Assembly: GCA_021819535.1 (NCBI GenBank)
Contig: JAKAQU010000083.1
Coordinates: 1 to 9,921, forward strand
Direction: 5' to 3'
Source of the DNA: Pseudomonadota bacterium
GTDB lineage: Bacteria; Pseudomonadota; Alphaproteobacteria; Acetobacterales; Acetobacteraceae
Length of the DNA stretch: 9,921 nt
The notes under the pieces are model-generated. The model was given only the letters and a program-made list of their open reading frames with translations. It searched no databases and was not told the origin of the DNA. The position numbers and the translations under genes are program-made. Positions 6,718 to 9,921 of this stretch are shown piece by piece (the stretch's first letter is position 1; the number at the start of each line of letters is the position of its first letter).

Positions 6718-7395
6718 TCATCCCGGCCTCGCAATGCGCGCGACGATGGCCTCGCGCTCTCGGCGCGAGGTGGCGCCGCGTCGGCGCGCCGCGTCCAGCA
6801 CTTCGGACGAGGCGGTCTCCGGCGTGCCGGCGGCAAAGGGTGGCGCCGGCGCGTATTCGAGGCCGAGCTGGATCGTCTCCGCTTCCGCCTGTCCGGCTAG
6901 TTCCGCGATCACCGCAAGGCCAAAATCGATGCCCGCGGTCACGCCGCCGGCGGTGATGAGATTGCCGTCGCGCACGATCCGTTGTGAGGTCGGAATGGCG
7001 CCGAAAGGGCGAAGGAGATCGAGCGCGTTCCAGTGCGTCGCCGCGCGCCGCCCGCGCAGGAGCCCGGCCGCCGCGAGCACCAGCGCCCCGGTGCAGACCG
7101 ACGTGACATAACGCGCCCGCCGCGCTTGATCGCGCACGAAGGCGAGCGTCTCCGGATCCTCCATCAGCGCGTTGACGCCGCTGCCGCCGGGGATGCAGAG
7201 CACATCGAGCGCCGGGCAGGCGGCGAAACTCGTATCGGGTGTGAGCAAAAGCCCGGTCGTCGAGGCGACCGGCGCGAGTGTTTTCCAGATGAGATGTATC
7301 TTCGTCCCCGGCCAGGCGGCGAAGACCTCGTAGGGCCCGGTCAGATCGAGTTGCTGGATGCGCGGGAACACCAGGAAACCGACCATGATACCCAT
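6718..7395 (-). CDS. inhA: DJ-1/PfpI family protein, isonitrile hydratase-like
   Basis: This 225-residue protein closely resembles, by recalled motifs, Pseudomonas isonitrile (isocyanide) hydratase InhA, which hydrates R-N=C to N-substituted formamides with a reactive cysteine. The nucleophile-elbow motif YVTSVCTGALVL places Cys101 and Thr102 at the same numbers as in InhA. QQLDLTGP carries Asp17, also an InhA active-site residue. Other shared blocks are CIPGGSGV (67-74), ALMEDP (76-81), RDGNLITAGGVTAGIDF (142-158) and LEYAPAPPF (179-187). Start: ATG 7395 has AGGA 9 nt upstream within a purine-rich repeat (complement of 7405-7416), and family homology begins here. The alternative ATG 7425 overlaps the upstream stop as ATGA and would add ten residues. 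It is the last gene of a three-gene minus-strand cluster. The physiological substrate in this organism is unknown; a general thiol or glyoxal-related DJ-1 activity is the alternative. Confidence 0.88.
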   Translation of the reverse strand: MGIMVGFLVFPRIQQLDLTGPYEVFAAWPGTKIHLIWKTLAPVASTTGLLLTPDTSFAACPALDVLCIPGGSGVNALMEDPETLAFVRDQARRARYVTSVCTGALVLAAAGLLRGRRAATHWNALDLLRPFGAIPTSQRIVRDGNLITAGGVTAGIDFGLAVIAELAGQAEAETIQLGLEYAPAPPFAAGTPETASSEVLDAARRRGATSRREREAIVARIARPG

Positions 7396-7404
7396 CGCCG
7401 CAGA

Positions 7405-7416
7405 TCCTTCCTTCCT
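7405..7416 (-). promoter_or_regulatory. Purine-rich ribosome binding site of inhA
   Basis: The minus strand carries AGGAAGGAAGGA, with the nearest AGGA 9 nt from the ATG at 7395. It lies downstream of the overlapping ATGA at 7425, which argues for initiation at 7395. Confidence 0.6.
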
Positions 7417-7421
7417 GGTGA

Positions 7422-7826
7422 TCATTCCATCTCAGCTTCGAGAGCGGCGATCTCGGCGTCGCTGAAGCCGAAATGATGGGCGATCTCGTGCACCACGACA
7501 TTGCGCACGAGGGCGGCGAGATCGACCTCGGTTTCGATCCATTCGAGCAGGATGGGAAGGCGGTAGAGAAGGATGGTATCGGGCGGGCGGGCGATGTCAT
7601 CGACGCTTTTCTGCCCGATCGGCGTGCCGCGATAGAGCCCGGTCAGATCCCAGCCGGCCTCGATCTCCATCTCTTGCAGCGTTTCCTCGTCGGGCATGTC
7701 CTCGACCATGATCGCGACCCCGCCGAGATGGCGGGCGAGCCGCGGCGGAATGGCGGCCAGCGCCCGCTCGGCGAGGGCGACGATCACATCCTCCCCGGGG
7801 GGAAGCAGGAGGGACGCGCGCGACAT
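7422..7826 (-). CDS. Small zincin-fold metallopeptidase family protein
   Basis: The 134-residue protein matches the small bacterial zincin family (Pfam Zincin_1, PF06262). The C-terminal zinc motif VVVHEIAHHFGFSDAEI is complete: His113, Glu114 and His117 of HExxH, with Asp123 as likely third ligand. GLYRGTPI (63-70) and DTILLYRLPILLEW (83-96) are other family-like blocks. It is full length for these minimal, single-domain proteins; no signal peptide is present, so it is cytoplasmic. Family members are predicted proteases but I know of no established bacterial substrate. The start ATG 7826 has only a weak upstream purine stretch. It lies 31 bp after the permease gene. Its TGA overlaps an ATG (7425) in an ATGA arrangement, and the preferred inhA start is 26 bp further on, so all three are likely one operon. 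Confidence 0.88.
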   Translation of the reverse strand: MSRASLLLPPGEDVIVALAERALAAIPPRLARHLGGVAIMVEDMPDEETLQEMEIEAGWDLTGLYRGTPIGQKSVDDIARPPDTILLYRLPILLEWIETEVDLAALVRNVVVHEIAHHFGFSDAEIAALEAEME

Positions 7827-7857
7827 AGTGCCATCGGGCCAGAACCGCCGGGCGCCG

Positions 7858-9855
7858 TCAAGATGGCGGGTTGCGCGAGGGGGTGGAGGCCGGGGCCGCT
7901 TCCTCGGCCGGCTCCTCCTCGGCGATCACGCCTTCGGGCTCGGGTTCGGCGGTCTGCCAGGGCACCGTCGCCACCACCAGATTGGCGCCGCCATGTTTGA
8001 GGAGGGCAAGACGCAGGCGCTGCGCGTTCCTGGAATGGAGAAACATCTCCCACCAGCGCCCCTCGACCACTTCCGGAATGATCACCATCACCGGGCGCGC
8101 GGGGAAGCGTTTTTCGAGATCGAGCGCCGCCCGCAACAAGGGTGCGACCATGCTGCGGAACGGCGAGGTCTCGATGAGCAGTTGCGGCGGCGCGAGGCCG
8201 ACGCGCTTGGCCGGCCGCTCGACATAGCGGCGCCAGTTGTCGCGCAGCCTCTTGTCATGCTCGGCGCTGCCATCCCCGCTCTCCTCCGGCCCTTCGAGGG
8301 CGCGGAGATGGAGCGCGAAGACATCGGGCGAGACGCGGAGCGCGAAATTGAGCGCCTTCCGCCCGAGCCGGTCCCAGCGCTCGATGGGGAGCAGCACCAC
8401 CGGCGGCTCGTAATGCGCAAACTGCACCCGCCGGTCCCGCGCGCCGAGGATCGCCGCGTCCAGCGTCGCGTAATAGCGGCGAATGGCGCGTAAAAGCAGC
8501 AGCATCGCCGGAATGACGGCAACCGTGATCCAGGCGCCCTCGACGAATTTCGCGACCAGGATGATGGCGAGTGCCGCCCCGGTGGCGATGGCGCCGAAAC
8601 CGTTGATCGCAAGCCGGACATGGGCGCCGGCGCCATGCTCTCCGCGCGCGCGCCACCAATGGACGGCCATCCCCGCCTGCGAGAGGGTGAAGGCGAGAAA
8701 AGCGCCGACCGCGAATAGCGGGATCAGCCGGTCGGTAACGCCGTCGAACAGGATGAGGAGCAGCCCGGCGCCGGCGGCGAGGAACAGGACGCCGACCGAA
8801 TAGACGAGGCGCCGCCCCGGCATGGCGAAGGCGTGGGGCAGGAAGCCATCCTTCGCCACCAGCCGGCACAGGCGCGGAAAATCGACGAAGCTGGTATTGG
8901 CGGAAAGGCTGAGCACCGCGAGAATGCCGGCGATGGTGAGATAATAGAGCCAGCCATGGCCATAGACCGCGGCGATGAGTTGCGAGAGCACGCTCTGATA
9001 GCCGGGCGCCGTCTGATCCATCGTCGTAATGCCATAAACCCGCACGAGATACGAAATCCCGAGCAGCAGAAAGCCGAGCAGGACGACGATCGCGGTCAGC
9101 GTGCGGTGCGCGTTCACCACCACCGGTTCGCGGAACGCCTTGGTACCATTGCTCACCGCCTCGACCCCGGTCATCGCCGTGCAGCCGCTGGCGAAAGCGC
9201 GCATCAGGAGCCAGAGCCCGACCGCCTCGCTGCCCTTGGGCAGCGGCGGCGGGCGGATCACCGGCGCCGGATGCCCCCCGGCGATAATCGCCTTGGCGAT
9301 GCCGAGCACCAGGACAAAGCCGAGAGAGCCGAGGAACAGATAGGTCGGCAGCGCGAAAGCGATCCCGGATTCCTTGGTTCCGCGCAGATTGATGAGGGTG
9401 ATGGCGGCGAGGATGGCGAGACAGAGCCAGATGGTGAACGGCTGCAGCGCCGGCAGCGCCGAGATCAGCGCCGCGACCCCGGACGAGATGCCGACCGCGA
9501 CATTGAGCATGTAGTCGATCATCAGCGCGATGGCGGCGAGAAGACCGGGATAGACGCCGAGATTCCGGCTGGCGACGGTGTAGGAGCCGCCGTTTTGCGG
9601 ATAGGCGGCGATGGTTTGGCGATAGGAAAGGTAAAGCGTGGCGAGTAGCGCGAGAATGATCCATGTCAGCGGCTGGACGAAGCCGAGAGCGGGCGCCCCC
9701 GCCGCCGCCAGGATGCTGAGCATCGCCTCCGGCCCGTAGGCCGCCGAACTCAGCCCGTCGAGCCCCATCGCCGGGAGCGCCGGCACGAGGCCCATTTTCT
9801 GCCCCTCGGCCTCGCGATTGGCGAGCCTTCGCCCGAACAGCAAATCCCTCAGCAT
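7858..9855 (-). CDS. APC-superfamily permease, KimA-like K+/H+ symporter family
   Basis: This 665-residue inner-membrane protein has about 12 hydrophobic segments (roughly residues 25-460) and a cytoplasmic C-terminal domain (about 480-632). Recalled landmarks of Bacillus KimA are present: LDGLSSAAYG (32-41), YPQNGGSYTVASRNLG (85-100), MIDYMLNVAVGISSG (112-126), FASGCTAMTGVEAVSN (221-236), SANTSFVDFPRL (318-329) and LIPLFAVGAFLAFTLSQAGM (377-396). In the soluble domain, SPFRSMVAPL (564-573) and MVIIPEVVEGRWWEMFLH (590-607) match the KimA C-terminus. Asp33, Tyr40, Asp114 and Tyr115 align with conserved KimA transport residues. K+ uptake driven by protons is therefore the best guess, although many APC homologues carry amino acids. 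The last 30 residues form a Glu/Pro-rich, probably disordered tail. The start at ATG 9855 is supported by GAGGAA (complement of 9864-9869) 8 nt upstream. It is the first gene of the minus-strand cluster. Confidence 0.9.
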   Translation of the reverse strand: MLRDLLFGRRLANREAEGQKMGLVPALPAMGLDGLSSAAYGPEAMLSILAAAGAPALGFVQPLTWIILALLATLYLSYRQTIAAYPQNGGSYTVASRNLGVYPGLLAAIALMIDYMLNVAVGISSGVAALISALPALQPFTIWLCLAILAAITLINLRGTKESGIAFALPTYLFLGSLGFVLVLGIAKAIIAGGHPAPVIRPPPLPKGSEAVGLWLLMRAFASGCTAMTGVEAVSNGTKAFREPVVVNAHRTLTAIVVLLGFLLLGISYLVRVYGITTMDQTAPGYQSVLSQLIAAVYGHGWLYYLTIAGILAVLSLSANTSFVDFPRLCRLVAKDGFLPHAFAMPGRRLVYSVGVLFLAAGAGLLLILFDGVTDRLIPLFAVGAFLAFTLSQAGMAVHWWRARGEHGAGAHVRLAINGFGAIATGAALAIILVAKFVEGAWITVAVIPAMLLLLRAIRRYYATLDAAILGARDRRVQFAHYEPPVVLLPIERWDRLGRKALNFALRVSPDVFALHLRALEGPEESGDGSAEHDKRLRDNWRRYVERPAKRVGLAPPQLLIETSPFRSMVAPLLRAALDLEKRFPARPVMVIIPEVVEGRWWEMFLHSRNAQRLRLALLKHGGANLVVATVPWQTAEPEPEGVIAEEEPAEEAAPASTPSRNPPS

Positions 9856-9890
9856 CCGTGTCTTTCCTCATTGCAACGAAGATGCCGCCA

Positions 9891-9920
9891 GTCTAACCCG
9901 GCCGCGCCCGATCGCTGCAA
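9891..9920 (-). promoter_or_regulatory. Weak candidate promoter of the permease cluster
   Basis: On the minus strand, TTGCAG (9920-9915) and TTAGAC (9896-9891) are spaced by 18 bp, ahead of a leader of about 30 nt that carries a good ribosome binding site. The -10 match is poor and the window ends just upstream. Confidence 0.3.
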
Positions 9921-9921
9921 C

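Noticed and set aside
8255..9871. 538-codon frame on the minus strand in another frame of the permease
   Set aside because: It overlaps the KimA-like gene whose transmembrane and C-terminal motifs are clear. Its product is Arg-rich with no hydrophobic segments.
1..9921. Defence islands, CRISPR, insertion sequences, tRNA, riboswitches
   Set aside because: No repeat arrays, transposase motifs, terminal repeats, tRNA cloverleaf or riboswitch-like leader were seen; gaps are short and genes are housekeeping or single-enzyme types.

Overview
The window is a GC-rich stretch of an alphaproteobacterial chromosome. Acetobacteraceae or nearby Rhodospirillales is the most likely source. This rests on the very high GC at third codon positions, the hisZ-purA pair, a Kdo hydroxylase, and the style of the two uncharacterised proteins; it is inference, because no rRNA or other phylogenetic marker beyond PurA and HisZ is present. 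Coding density is high, and I see no mobile element, CRISPR array, tRNA or rRNA.

Plus strand, 1-6671. The window opens inside a Cys-based (HCX5R) phosphatase gene (2-655, 5' end missing). It is followed after about 40 bp by a Kdo 3-hydroxylase gene (kdoO, 695-1582), a lipopolysaccharide inner-core modification enzyme. A 177-bp intergenic region with two small dyads comes next. Then come two translationally coupled genes of unknown function (1760-2887 and 2884-4140), both encoding mostly alpha-helical, Ala-rich soluble proteins. A compact promoter lies almost on top of the next start codon and leads into hisZ (4198-5376), the regulatory subunit of ATP phosphoribosyltransferase. purA (5382-6671), adenylosuccinate synthetase, follows with a 5-bp gap. 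The hisZ-purA pair joins histidine and AMP synthesis, two pathways linked through ATP and AICAR.

Minus strand, 6718-9855. This is a convergent three-gene cluster reading from right to left. It starts with a large APC-superfamily permease of the KimA (K+/H+ symporter) type (9855-7858). A small HExxH zinc-metallopeptidase-fold protein (7826-7422) and an isonitrile hydratase-like DJ-1/PfpI protein (inhA, 7395-6718) follow. Gaps are 31 bp or less, so they are probably co-transcribed from upstream of 9855. A hairpin at 6690-6715 separates purA from inhA where the two transcription units converge.

The most interesting items are the uncharacterised coupled gene pair, the kdoO gene (which would give an acid-stable Ko-type LPS core, consistent with an acid-tolerant host), the almost leaderless hisZ promoter, and apparent substitutions in the presumed K+ site of the KimA-like transporter. 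I found no convincing defence system or other wholly novel multi-gene machine.
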